Below the pieces are notes generated by a model, which had not been told where the DNA came from, made no database searches, and saw only the letters and a list, made by a program, of their open reading frames with translations. From the NCBI GenBank assembly GCA_963556195.1, contig OY744533.1, forward strand, positions 49,098,749-49,162,748: a DNA stretch of 64,000 nt. Direction: 5' to 3'. This DNA comes from Sepiola atlantica. Its lineage: Eukaryota > Mollusca > Cephalopoda > Sepiida > Sepiolidae. The position numbers and the translations under genes are program-made. Shown piece after piece: positions 22,571 through 32,690 of the stretch (position 1 is the first letter of the stretch; every line of letters begins with the position of its first letter).

Positions 22571-23177
22571 ATTTTTTTTTTTCGACTTAGTTCACCCCAA
22601 ACAGAGCAAGTTGAAGAGGCTACTGAGAATTAGGGTGAAAGTTTTGGGGGTCATCCTAAATTGGGAGCTGTACAGCAAGATGCTTGTTCACATTAGTTTT
22701 AAATTTCTGCATGTCTGTATAGTCGGAGAAACAGAGAGCAGGGAGGATGTTACAAAGGACGGCAGCTCGAGGAAAGAAGCTATCGGAGTAGAAGGCTCTC
22801 CTGCATCTGGGGACCTCCACAGTGAATGGATGGGATTTAGCTGATTGTCTGGTAGGTCGAGTGTATTTACATCGAGAGGGCATCAGAGCAGCAAGTTCAT
22901 CAGAGCACATTCCATTGAAGTACTTGTAAAATAGCACACGGATGCAACATTACGACGATGAGGCTGGAGCTTGGTGGATAGTGAGGGACCTATTAGATTA
23001 GCGATTTTTTGGGGTGGAGGACCTTGTCTAAGAGGGAGAGACTAGTGGATGGTGCACCAGCCCAAATGTGACAACAATACCCCATGCATGGGCGGATGGT
23101 GGCTTTGTCAGGTGTGAGAAGTTTTCTAGCCGGGTAGAAGGATCCCACTCTCTTTGCAGCAGCCTTGGCAATGTCTT
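22571..23177 (-). mobile_element. LINE 3' end, family B
   Basis: The minus strand encodes IAKAAAKRVGSFYPARKLL, ATIRPCMGYCCHIWAGAPS, then after a frameshift FYKYFNGMCSDELAALMPSR and AFYSDSFFPRAAVLCNILP, ending AVQLPI. Its 3' UTR ends TTTGGGGTGAACTAAG and a poly-A (T run at 22572-22582 on the plus strand), as at 10146-10252. A deletion removes ILYLY before KATI. It is a 5'-truncated dead copy. Confidence 0.85.
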
Positions 23178-23689
23178 AAAATTTATTTTCTATGTAATTG
23201 AAAGGAGAAAAGTTTTTAAAAAAATCATCAGACCTCGTAGACAGTCGACAATCAACTGTCAGCCATCTTTGTCTTTCAGTCTAATGTAATATATTTGACC
23301 GAACTTTTTAATTCAGACAAAAAAACACTTTAAAATACTTTAAAACACAAAAAAAAAAATAGGCAAGTAGGTAGAAAAATAAGTTTTATTGCCTTTGGTA
23401 ACAGTCATTTGTTGGCTATTTGTTTTTTGCACTTTTCTTTATGTTGATTATTCTTGACAATCGGTAAAATCGGAACGTCAATTGGTCAAATAAAAGAATT
23501 ATATATTCTTGAGTAATTTAAAATGGGGTACGCTGTGTTTTTTGCTTTTATTATTAAAGACAAAAAAAACAAAAAAACTTAATGACGACTTAAAAAAATT
23601 TGAATCGATTTTTTTTTTGTAATTTAAAAAGCTGAGTGGAGGGGATGTAAAGAAAATGTTTTTACTCAGAAAATTCCAAAATTTTAACA
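23178..23689. other. No gene seen
   Basis: AT-rich with no recognisable feature; the minus-strand frame at 23499-23693 is low-complexity Phe/Lys. Confidence 0.45.
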
Positions 23690-23885
23690 ACAAACTTTGG
23701 TAAATTTGTAGATTAACACTCTCACCTAAATTACCTCCCCTGCCTCCCTCTTAAAAAATAAGATTCTAGATTTTAGGGTCATTCTAACTTATTAGGGCAG
23801 TTAACATATATTTTTTAACACAAACCTTAAGTCCGACTGGCAAGGTCGTAAAAACACACGTAATCGCCTAAAAAAATAACGCACA
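23690..23885 (-). repeat. Interspersed repeat F, minus copy
   Basis: Its reverse complement matches 43195-43345: GCGATTACGTGTG, CCTTGCCAGTCGGACTTA, AGTAGAATCTCATT-like and GTGTTAATCTA. One end also matches 42930-43015. Confidence 0.65.
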
Positions 23886-24964
23886 GAATTTATGGTTCCA
23901 GCTCGCTATCGCTTCGCAAAGTAAAGATTAAGTCATAAAGTGAATGCAGTATTTTGGTGAGTGTCTAGCGTAAAGTAAGTTTAAGGTATTTTGAACAAAA
24001 GGTATGACTATCGACCCCACAAACAAAGATTTGTTGTTAAAATTGTATGACCATTCCCCCCCCCCCATTCCCCCAAAACGATTAGGGCTTTATGCCTATG
24101 TTTAAGGAATTTTTGTTTGTAATTGTTAAACAATTTAAACGTACATTTTTTTTTTTTTACTAAATAAAATCGCTTTACAAAATTTGCTACTTGAAACCAA
24201 AATTTTAAATAATAAACATTTTATTCATAAGTGTCTTGTAAACACGGGACAAAAACTTTTGCATTTATTCATAGTGCGTCGGATATGTTGAAAAAAAAAT
24301 CAAAGTGCTCTATCACAAAAATGTGAGAGCTAAAATACAAATTATTTATTTAAAAACTATGTTACGTATTTCTGAGACGTACCATGGTTTCATTGACATG
24401 GACAGACCTAGAGTTCATTCAAATTATCAGCAACTCACAAAATGAAAACAAATCGAAGAATGGAGTTCAAAGATCATCGGTAGTGACTACTGGTGAATTC
24501 GCTCAAGCTCACATTTTGAACAATAGGTGCGGACTCTATTTTTCTATAGGTCTTAATCGTAAATAAGTATTATTAAGAATAATTTAATAGTTGATAACGG
24601 ATGCTGTATGTTACCCTGCTTGAATGATGTATTCATATTATGGGGTAATGGTATGTAGTGTAGTTTATTGATCGGTAAGTGGGTTAGATTTTGGGTGGGA
24701 TATATTCTTGTTATTAAATGGTTTAAGTGTTCAATTTATATTCTTTTTTATTAAAAATCTTTTTTGGGAGGTGGGGTTGCTTATATTTGACTATGAATCT
24801 GTTGTTATAATTGTAGTTTAATTGTGTGTTAATAGAGGAGGTATTTTTATCAGTTAAAAGGTTTCCTTAGGGGTGTCAAATAAAGCGGGGTGGGTCAACA
24901 TAAGTTAGTTATCATCATCATGTGTGTGGTGCTTGTATGGGTTAGGGTTTAGTCATATAAATAT
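23886..24964. other. No gene seen; poly-C tract
   Basis: C run at 24055-24066. The open frame at 24384-24566 has no motif. Confidence 0.4.
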
Positions 24965-25155
24965 TAATGTTTCGGAATTTTTTAGATGAGGGTTGATAAT
25001 TTGTAGAATTTGGTATATTCGGACTACTGTTCTCATCTTGGGTGTTTTTATCACAACGTTTCGGCCGATGTAACCTTCAACCCAGGTCGGAGGTTACATC
25101 GGCCGAAACATTGAGAATAGTAGTTCGAATATACCAAATTCTATAAATATTAACA
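24965..25155. mobile_element. Palindromic repeat P, copy 2, compact
   Basis: The left end GGAATTTTTTAGATGAGGG, TTGATAATTTGTAG and GACTACTGTTCTCATCTTGG runs to CGGCCGATGTAACCTTCAAC, then directly into the inverted arm (GGTCGGAGGTTACATCGGCC, GAATAGTAGTTCGAATATAC). The centre has been deleted, leaving a near-perfect palindrome. Confidence 0.75.
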
Positions 25156-25926
25156 TTTTGGTTATTTCGATTCAAATTTATTTATCTTTTAAATAAGAAA
25201 TAAATAGATTTAAAAAAATAATTGAATTCGCTTGGGTGATGATGCGGAGGAGGGTTCTTTTAAAAACAATAAAAATGAAAATTTGGTAGAGTGGCGAAGG
25301 AGAGGTAATGAAAGGGGAGGAGAGCAGACACCTACTCCCTCTGTGTATGAACTCCTATGCGTCACTATATATTTCTTTCAAAAGTAAATAAGTTTAATTT
25401 AAATTACCTTGAATTCCCTTGAATATGAATGAATTTATCCTTTTTTTAAAATTAAATAACTTTAATTAATTACTGTTAATATCGACCAAATTATTGCATA
25501 TATATGAGAGAAATAAGACAATATAATTTCAAATCAATAATATCAAGCATTACTTTATTGTAGACTGTTCAAAAAGTAGATATGCAAATTAGGATTCAAA
25601 TTTCTGTCTCACGGTTTATCGTCAGTACTATATATATATTGTATTTAATAATATTATGTTGTATTATTGATTCAAATAACAGTAACCTGTTTTGATGGTA
25701 ATAAAAGAGTGATAAATGGAAAACTTTTGCATTTATTCATTTAGATGAATATTAGTGCGAACACTGGCGAAGATAATTTTTTTTGTCATTTTTGATGGAG
25801 AGTGTACACTCATAGTATAGATTGTGTTTCAGTATTAAATGACCCTGAAAAGTGTTGATTTGCCATTAAACAAAACGGTATATCCTTTGTTTCATTAGAA
25901 AAGAAAGTTGTCTGCTCCTATTTGCT
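25156..25926. other. No gene seen
   Basis: AT-rich, with no coding signal. Confidence 0.4.
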
Positions 25927-26128
25927 TGCCTCTCCACGAGGGCAGAGTTAGACACAAGGCCGGTTTTTAATGTTAGGGAATATCCAGCTCCCCCAAAACG
26001 GGCAATCTAGATTGGGTCAAAAATTTAAATTGTCTCAGTCTCTTTCCCTGACCGAAGACAGAAAAGATGAACTGTAGTATCAGAGCAGATACTACACTTC
26101 TGTCTGTGTCCAGCTAAAAGTAAAAAAC
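25927..26128 (-). mobile_element. U2 snRNA-headed SINE, type B
   Basis: On the minus strand: a decayed U2 5' stem (ACTTTTAGCTGG), AAGTGTAGTATCTGCTCTG, then ATACTACAGTTC, giving the same hairpin as the copies at 2384 and 59815. The tail has GGCCTTGTGTCTAACTCTGC near its end. Confidence 0.75.
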
Positions 26129-26419
26129 TACACATGACACACCCACAAAGCTGATATTTTTTTCGGCATTACCTCAGACAAAATATAGGCATATTTTAGC
26201 ATTTTTTTTTGTAATCTTCATTGCTTTAGAGGTCAGTAGGAACAGAATTAAGGGGTTGACACATTTAGAGAGCTATATTTAAAAAAATGTTATTATGTAG
26301 TAATTTGTCAACGATTTTTTTTTTCCAGTTTCCAGAAGGAGAGAGAGGGGAGGGGATATGGAGAGAGAAATTTTAAAAGAAAGATGTTACACACACTTTT
26401 TAACTCTATTATTTTGTTG

Positions 26420-26455
26420 TCCATGCCACCGGGTAACGCTGAGTAACCATGCTAG
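26420..26455 (+). mobile_element. Helitron-like 3' terminus
   Basis: CACCGGGTAACGCTGAGTAA then CATGCTAG. Its 5' end was not identified. Confidence 0.4.
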
Positions 26456-26507
26456 TTTAGGATATAAGTAAATCCTATAGACTTTGCACATAGAATATAA
26501 CGGAGCT

Positions 26508-26508
<1 letters not shown>

Positions 26509-26541
<33 letters not shown>
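26509..26541. repeat. (CT)n microsatellite
   Basis: Pure CT dinucleotide tract; the overlapping minus-strand frame translates as Glu-Arg repeats. Confidence 0.95.
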
Positions 26542-26542
<1 letters not shown>

Positions 26543-26774
26543 ATAACAAAAGAGAAAGCGAGAGTTCAAAAAGTTGGTTTGTTTAAAAAATTTTGACCAA
26601 AAATCAATTTGCCAACGCATAATTCATATCAGTGCATACGTTTAATTTAAACAAACCAAACTAGAATTAATATCTATGTTTATTTAAATATGTTTTTAAT
26701 GACTTTTCAATCCTTTGTAATGATTTTTAAACCTTTAAAATATATCTTAATTTGCTGACAGAAGCATATATTTT

Positions 26775-26840
26775 GTAGAAGATAGCTCAATAGTTAATAT
26801 ATGAGACTCAAGGCTTGGAAATCAAAGTTCAGTTTTGTGT
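26775..26840 (+). mobile_element. Weak tRNA-like SINE head
   Basis: GATAGCTCAATAGTTAATAT resembles an A box and AAGTTCAGTTTT a decayed B box at tRNA-like spacing. No other copy was identified. Confidence 0.3.
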
Positions 26841-26924
26841 AACAATAATGTTTATTTTTTGTATCAACTTTTGGGATGATGAGTTATTATTTACAGACAC
26901 GTGTTTCGTCATCTTTGTGACTAA

Positions 26925-27430
26925 TCAGTCGTCTCCCTTTTATTTTGAAATTATATCTTATTTTGCGTAAATTTAGTCCTAGTTATGAATTCACAGGCAA
27001 ATTAAACACTAGTCTATTTCCATAAAAAAGAAAAAACTGAACTGTAATTGAAGTTTCTAGCAATTTTACAAGACAGGTACATCACCAATTTTCCGGCACC
27101 TCTTTTAATCTGGACACAATCACAAGAGAGAACTTGATAATACCGTTGCCACCAAACTAGTTTACTGGGCGGCGAACAGATGGCTCTGTGTATAGCCACG
27201 GCTATCATAATAAAGATAGCCGTGGTATAGTGCACTATCATTTTTTTTACACTGCACTTACTGGTGGTAGTCTCCCTTTATTTTGAGATTATTGCTTATT
27301 TGGTTTACGTTTAACCCTTGTTATAGCTTCACAAGCAAATTCAAGTGCAGCCGTGATGTTAAACGTAAACACCAATCTATTTCCATCAAAGAAAAAGTTA
27401 AATTGCAGTTTAAATTTCTCGCAATCCCTG
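26925..27430 (+). repeat. Direct repeat pair about 330 bp apart, with a hairpin between
   Basis: 26930-27065 and 27268-27422 share GTCTCCCTTTATTTTGA-like, GTATTT/GTTTA..CC, TTCACA.GCAAATT and CAATCTATTTCCAT-like segments in the same order. The spacer holds a hairpin at 27193-27225 (ATAGCCACGGCTATC against GATAGCCGTGGTA). Could be a small LTR-like element or a duplication; no ORF supports either. Confidence 0.55.
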
Positions 27431-27584
27431 ATGGCTTAGCGACATGGTAAGTGTATAATTAGATGGTTAGAGATGTGTTGATGAATTCTTATTCTTAAGG
27501 TGAAATCGGATGGTCATGCAAAACAGTTAATCCAACAAGGTTCTGGAACCAAAGGTGCGGGACAATCGGTGTTGCACCTCTATC

Positions 27585-28136
27585 TAGTACTAATGGCAAT
27601 TTCGTATCTGTCTGAAGCCGGAACTAAACTATTACTATCTTTCAATTCTCAATTCAGGGGAGTAGTGTAGTATCTGTTTTGTTGATACAATCCTCCAAGG
27701 CATTACCTCCTCCATTAGGACTTCTGACTGTAAGAACTCCACCTTCCTTGATTTTGTTGATTCCATTCTGTTATCATGATAATATCTTCCCAGACATTAC
27801 CTCCTGCTTTTGTGGGTGGCTTGGAAGTTGGAATGTAGTTTATTATTTGTTGTCATGAGACTATCCGTCCATGTATAACCTCCTCCTTTTGGGGGTAGTG
27901 TTATATCTGCTCTGTTGTCATGACCATCCTTCCAGCCATTACCTCCTCTGTTGTCATGACCATCCTTCCAGGCATTACCTCCTCCTTTAGGGGGGTAATT
28001 TAGTATATGTTCGTTCGTCATGATACCAACCTCCAGGCATTACCTCCTCCTTGGAGGGAGGAATACTGTAGTATATGTTGGTTCGTCATACATACTAGCA
28101 AAGATATGCAACCAGAGAAAGCATGTTTCTGCTAGT
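27585..28136 (-). mobile_element. Minisatellite-bearing element, copy 3
   Basis: It begins TAGTACTAATGGCAATTTC and GTATCTGTCTGAAGC. About seven units of CATTACCTCCTCC plus GTCATGA follow, some with GTGTAGTATCTG. It ends in the hairpin at 28094-28136 (ACTAGCAAAGATATGC against GCATGTTTCTGCTAGT, 13 of 16 paired). Confidence 0.75.
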
Positions 28137-28274
28137 ATATTTAATGAGACCATTTTTAAGGAATTGATACATAAGTTTTAAAACCTAAATTCATAAATTA
28201 GATTTTTTGCAAACAGAATTTTGGTTAAAGATATTCTTATTTACATTGGTTTTCTTCTCGATTATTATCCTCAC

Positions 28275-28345
28275 TATTGATATTTATATTCCGACTACAT
28301 TTTGGTCGATCCGTTCTTTGGCCTTCTTCAAGTCTATTTTTCATT
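28275..28345. mobile_element. Palindromic repeat P, small fragment
   Basis: CCGACTACATTTTGGTCGAT and CCTTCTTCAAGTCTATTTTT correspond to part of the left arm. Confidence 0.5.
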
Positions 28346-29159
28346 TACAGTTTTGTTTTTTCCATATTTTGTCATAAACTGTCCTCATAAGTAATTAGAT
28401 ATTGTTCATTCCATACATCGTTTTGTTACCCCCCCCCCTCTTTTTTGAAGGAAGGTCTTAAAGAAATTAAAATACATGAATGTTCATGACATACTTTACT
28501 GGCTGTTTGCTCTGGCATGAGTCTCTTGTAGTGATCTTGCCTGACTGAGGAAACGCTGCCTGCAAGCAAGTTCGTTCATACCATGAAAATACAGACCAAG
28601 ACAAGATGAACGGTTGAAGACAGGGTCGTACATAGAGAATACATATGAAAAATGTATAAGTAAATATGATTTATATTTGTTGGTTGTGGTATTCTGGGAA
28701 TTTGGGCTACTACCTCTTGAAAAGGGAGTCTAAAAACGAGTGCTGCCAGAGTTTGTGAAGACCATGCCAAGATAGCAGCTGGTTGGACCGCATCTGATTA
28801 CCTTGAAGGACCAACCAGAAAATCTTGTTCTCACTTTTGCACATGCATTGGACAGGCTTTCTTACTTTCAAATTTCTCTGAAGTTGCCAGAATAATTCAA
28901 GGGAGATAACTCGGATATCAGTCCAAGGGAGATCAGTATGATAATTCTGATCAACACAACGTATGTTGATTTTTTAAAGTTTTGTATGAATAAAAAGAAA
29001 GAAATAGGTTTATTGAACTTATAGATGTTAGATTTTTTGGTATAAACCCACCATTTTCAGAAAGGACATTATGATTTCTACTCTGATGTCTTTAAATAGT
29101 TCCTTCATAGTACCAACATTGTAGTGTTTTTGTTGCATGGGAGCAAACTTCCCGAGGAA
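28346..29159. other. No gene seen; poly-C tract
   Basis: C run at about 28430-28438; no coding signal. Confidence 0.4.
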
Positions 29160-29330
29160 AAATTAATCAATTGTAAACTGTTTACTCAAGATATTTACAC
29201 ATATAAAAGAAATTCATCCAAATCTGTTAAACATTTAAAAATACTATAAACCTCAAGCATGAAATCCTTTTACCAATATAAATGAATTCGGCATTAAATA
29301 ACCCAAAAGGATTGATATGCCATAAAAAAA
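29160..29330 (+). repeat. Interspersed repeat E, copy 2
   Basis: Matches 12410-12560 in order, ending GCATTAAATAACCCAAAAGG then a run of A. Confidence 0.5.
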
Positions 29331-29806
29331 AAAGAAAATGGGGAAAAAATCAAATGATTAATTGTTATTGAAAATTACACGAATTTTGTTTCAGATTTAT
29401 GATTCAATGATTCTCCCTTTCGTGTCTTCAAAACATGTGGTTCTACAACAGTTTCCCATTTTTTTATACAGTCCTTTGCATTATCATAGTCCACATTCGC
29501 AGATGGTTGGGTGAGTTTGGTAGCCCTGCCTTATCATAGCAGCTTATGATCGCATTTCTTCCACTGGACCCACAATGATTCTAAGCAAGGAGGGAAGGCT
29601 TCAGAAAGGGGTCCCCCATGCCAAACAGGAGAGAGAGGGTCATTTTCGAGCCTTCTGTTTCACAGCCGTAGTCTAGTTTATTCCTGAAATGTTGTTAAGG
29701 ATATGAGATAGCTGAGGAAGCTTCTCCATGACTTAAATTGTTGGACTGGGGGGGGGGGTGTTAACATCCGTGAAGGAGATAACGTTCATTGCTGGTAGCC
29801 TTTGTA
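29331..29806. other. No gene seen; poly-G tract
   Basis: G run at about 29749-29758. Moderate GC but no motif-bearing frame. Confidence 0.4.
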
Positions 29807-30153
29807 ATCGCTACTTGGCCTTTTGGTCAAGATCAAAGTGTAGTATCTGTTCCGATGGATACTGCACCCCATAGACTGGTATTGTCTTGGCCTTCGGGGC
29901 TTGATTTACGCCGATCTATGGGTCTGTCCTGTGCAGTTCTAGGAGGTCCACCCTCCTAGGCTTTGCCTCCCCTCTTTGGGGAGGAGTAAGTTTATTGCTT
30001 ACTGCCTGAGGCGCCCCTACCGGGGAATGCCGACGGGGCTGCCCAGGCAATTTTTAAACCCCACTTTCCCGACCTGACCTTGGGTCACATCTTACTTGTG
30101 GGAGTAAGATAAAAACTGGCCTTGTGCCTAACTCCTGGAGAGGAGTAAATCAA
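29807..30153 (+). mobile_element. U2 snRNA-headed SINE, type A, full length
   Basis: It opens exactly like U2: ATCGCTACTTGGCCTTTTGG, TCAAGATCAAAGTGTAGTAT, CTGTTC. A GC-rich body follows: GTGCAGTTCTAGGAGGTCC, GCCTCCCCTCTTTGGGG, GCTTACTGCCTGAGGCGCCC and GGCATT-type blocks. The tail has GGCCTTGTGCCTAACTCC then GGAGAGGAGTAAAT. The body recurs at 49505-49820, 50321-50642 and 53930-54090, confirming a SINE rather than a lone U2 pseudogene. Confidence 0.85.
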
Positions 30154-31134
30154 TACTCGGCTGCCAACTTCCTTTCTCACATCTGCAGGAGCAATGCCAG
30201 TCGGGGGATGCAGGTTGTTCAGATAGATAGGCTTCAGGCAACCAGTGATCATGCAGCAGGTGTTGTTCAATGCTCAATCTAATTCATTGGCATGGGTGTA
30301 TCTGGGTCTAGCCTATATGCATGGATTGAAACAATGATGACAGACATGGAGCTGGTGGCTGGCCCCCCACATTTTTGGTGTTCGTTGCTGGAACCAAGAA
30401 TGGCTGAAGTATACTGAGAACTCAGCTGCCGATTGGCGTGGGTGGATCACGGGTGAATGCCGTTACAGTTATCGGTTGATCCAAAACAGGACATCTGTAT
30501 TCTGCAGAGGAATAGCATTACATCTTAGTGTGTGCGCTGTGGTTCCCCATTTGGAGTTGGTCAGTTTCAGTAGGATGTTATTGCGGAGCTGACTTTCAAT
30601 TTGGTGTTTTTGATTCAATGATTGCAATAATTTTGCAATCATTGATCCACATTAGATTTCCTACTTAAGAATGAAAAAAAAGAATTGTTCATTTTTGAAA
30701 TACCGAATTCGTGAGTGATTATTTCACCTGATACAGAAAGCTGATATTCAACGCTTGTAGCTTGCGTAACCTCCTCACCTGTACTTGGTAGAATGGTTGA
30801 TTGGATTCACCTGAAGCTAAACTTAATTTCCATAAAGGCATGGATTTTTGAAGGATCAATTGTCAATCAATATTATTTATTGAATGATTGCCCATTTTAT
30901 GTCAGTAGTACAAGTCATAATGATGTGTCATTTTATATATCAAACTTAAGGCTAGGAACAGATGTAGTTGTTTTTTGTTAAATGAAGGGCAACATAGTTG
31001 TATTATCGGACATATTAATCATTCAACCTAATACTATATGCATTATTTCTTGCTCGTAAGTTCTCATGAAAAACTTTAGAAAACGATTGGAGCAAATTAT
31101 GAAAATGAGAGGCGATGCTTATTAACTATTGTTA
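30154..31134. other. No gene seen
   Basis: Mixed-composition sequence at 30290-30610 has no recognisable motif; the rest is AT-rich. The frame at 30793-30981 is unrecognised. Confidence 0.4.
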
Positions 31135-31568
31135 AATTTGTATTATTTGGACCACTGTTCTCATCTTGGGAGTTATTCTCACAATGTTGCAGCCGATGTA
31201 ACCTCTGATCTTCAAGCGCATTTTGTCGAACTCCGAAATCATTCTGTCAAACTTGGGGAATAAGTTCTAAGTGACAGTCTTCTGGAGGTTGAAGGTTCAA
31301 TCTTCAGTGTGTGCGTGCGATACTAAAAATACAATCACGAATTACTTAAGACTTCTACCCGGTCATGACTGATGAACGAGAGCAAGCTATTTCCGTGGAT
31401 TAAATAAAGGGTTCTGTTCGAAATTCCATACAGATTCCTGAGTTCAACAAGATACACCTGATGAAGGTCGGAGATTACATCGACCGAAACATTGTGAGAA
31501 TAACATCCAAAATGAGAATAGTAATTTGAATAATATATAATACTCCTCTAAAAAAATTCCGAAACATT
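31135..31568. mobile_element. Palindromic repeat P, fullest copy, with hammerhead-like core
   Basis: Left arm 31135-31240 and right arm about 31435-31568 are reverse complements (GGACCACTGTTCTCATCTTG against GAGAATAGTAATTTGAATAA-type ends). The centre contains a SINE (31245-31385) and GTGGATTAAATAAAGGGTTC. In the right arm, CTGATGA (31458-31464), a paired GGTCG/CGACC stem and GAAAC (31486-31490) resemble a hammerhead core, but an extra A follows CTGATGA and stems I and III are weak. Penelope-like elements often carry such ribozymes; assignment to that class is inferred. Confidence 0.6.
31245..31385 (+). mobile_element. tRNA-headed SINE T1, truncated, inside repeat P
   Basis: TAAGTTCTAAGTGACAGTC, TTCTGGAGGTTGAAGGTTCA (B box) and CTTCTACCCGGTCATGACTG match the SINE at 15436-15603. 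Because other P copies (34590) carry only the later part of the centre, it may be part of the element or an insertion. Confidence 0.55.
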
Positions 31569-31746
31569 GTGAAAATTGTTCAATCTTTTTCAATTTGTTA
31601 TGCTGTACTAAAAATGTTGTCTTTTCCTCTTTTGTTTATTTTTCTTCTCATATTTACGAAATTAAACCTATCCTTTTCTAAATTGAGTTTCATATTTTTT
31701 TTTGTGCTTACCTAACTTTATAATATAAGAGATATGTGTTTATATT

Positions 31747-31747
31747 C

Positions 31748-31780
<33 letters not shown>
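31747..31780. repeat. (TA)n microsatellite
   Basis: Pure TA tract marking the left edge of the next element. Confidence 0.9.
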
Positions 31781-31782
<2 letters not shown>

Positions 31783-32195
31783 GGTGTACTAAAAGCGAAC
31801 TTTCTTGGAATTTAACTTTGAATCCTCTCTCACAACCTTTCGGGCCTTTTAACGACCTACCTATCTACATCTCATTCTCTCCGCTGGATTTTTCAACACC
31901 GCACTTTTTAGCAATCGGACATTTGCTTGCATTCGGGCAGAATTTTGCCCTGTGTTTCTTCCCCTACAACTTTTATTTTATTTTTTCAAATTTTAAATCT
32001 TGGCCTTTGCCAACTTATCTATCTCAGCGACTTCCTCTGATGATAAGATTTTGATCTTTGAAAAGCCTGGCTTAAGGAAAATTTAACTTGAATAAATTGC
32101 CTTTTTTGCGGAATATACCTTGCTCTGAACAATTGAATTGAATTATGATTTGACTTTTGCTTCTCTAATTCCTTTCCATTCTTCTTCATATATAT
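31781..32195 (+). mobile_element. Retrozyme/Penelope-like repeat Q with terminal (TA)n
   Basis: It opens GTGGTGTACTAAAAGCGAAC and closes TTTTGCTTCTCTAATTCC, CATTCTTCTTCATATA. Both ends recur at 58141-58330 in a shortened form, with TA tracts outside. It contains the hammerhead-like fold at 32031-32080. The frames crossing it have no known motif. Confidence 0.55.
32031..32080 (+). ncRNA. Hammerhead-like self-cleaving ribozyme, type I topology
   Basis: All parts occur in order. Stem I: TTCCT (32032-32036) pairs with AGGAA (32075-32079). Core: CTGATGA (32037-32043). Stem II: AAGAT/ATCTT closed by TTTG. Core: GAAA (32060-32063). Stem III: AAGC/GCTT with a CTG loop. The cleavage triplet position is TTA, ending at 32074, an allowed NUH site. 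One flaw is a T-T mismatch at the base of stem II (32044/32059), where G-C is usual, which would weaken activity. Such ribozymes are known in Penelope-like elements and animal retrozymes. Confidence 0.5.
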
Positions 32196-32212
32196 ATATA
32201 TATATATATATA
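32188..32212. repeat. (TA)n microsatellite
   Basis: Pure TA tract between repeats Q and R. Confidence 0.9.
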
Positions 32213-32690
32213 CGCCTAAACTAATTAACCGGTCATTATAATTTTTGGAACACAACTGATAGACGTAGGGGTGAATAATGTGGACCATATTTAGTTTTTA
32301 ATTTTATGCAAAGGGGAAAAAGATGAGGGGGGGGGGCGAAACACTCAATGAAAATTTAGATATCTTTGATTTTTATAGCTATTAGACGTCAATTAATAAA
32401 TATTCCTCAAATTTTGAGGAGATATAATATGGGCACAACCTCCTATTTGAAAATTCAAATATTTTAGCTTTGCATTGAATTTCACTCATAGTCATTAGAC
32501 ACCAGTTAAGCAAGATTCCCTGAATTTCAATTTCTTATTGAGACATCTTAAGTTTAAGCATGAAATTTTAGAAATTTTCTAGAATCAAAATCATGTACTG
32601 GATTTTGATCAAAATTCGAATAAGGATTCTAGACCTAAGGCTTCGTAACATTATGCTGATTTTAACCTTCATAAGGAGACGTAAAAGTGG
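32213..32690 (+). repeat. Interspersed repeat R, copy 1
   Basis: CTAATTAACCGGTCATTATA, TTAGACGTCAATTAATAAAT, AGACACCAGTTAAGCAAGAT and TGGATTTTGATCAAAATTCG occur in the order seen at 52380-52860 and, inverted, at 53405-53935. No ORF. Confidence 0.8.
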
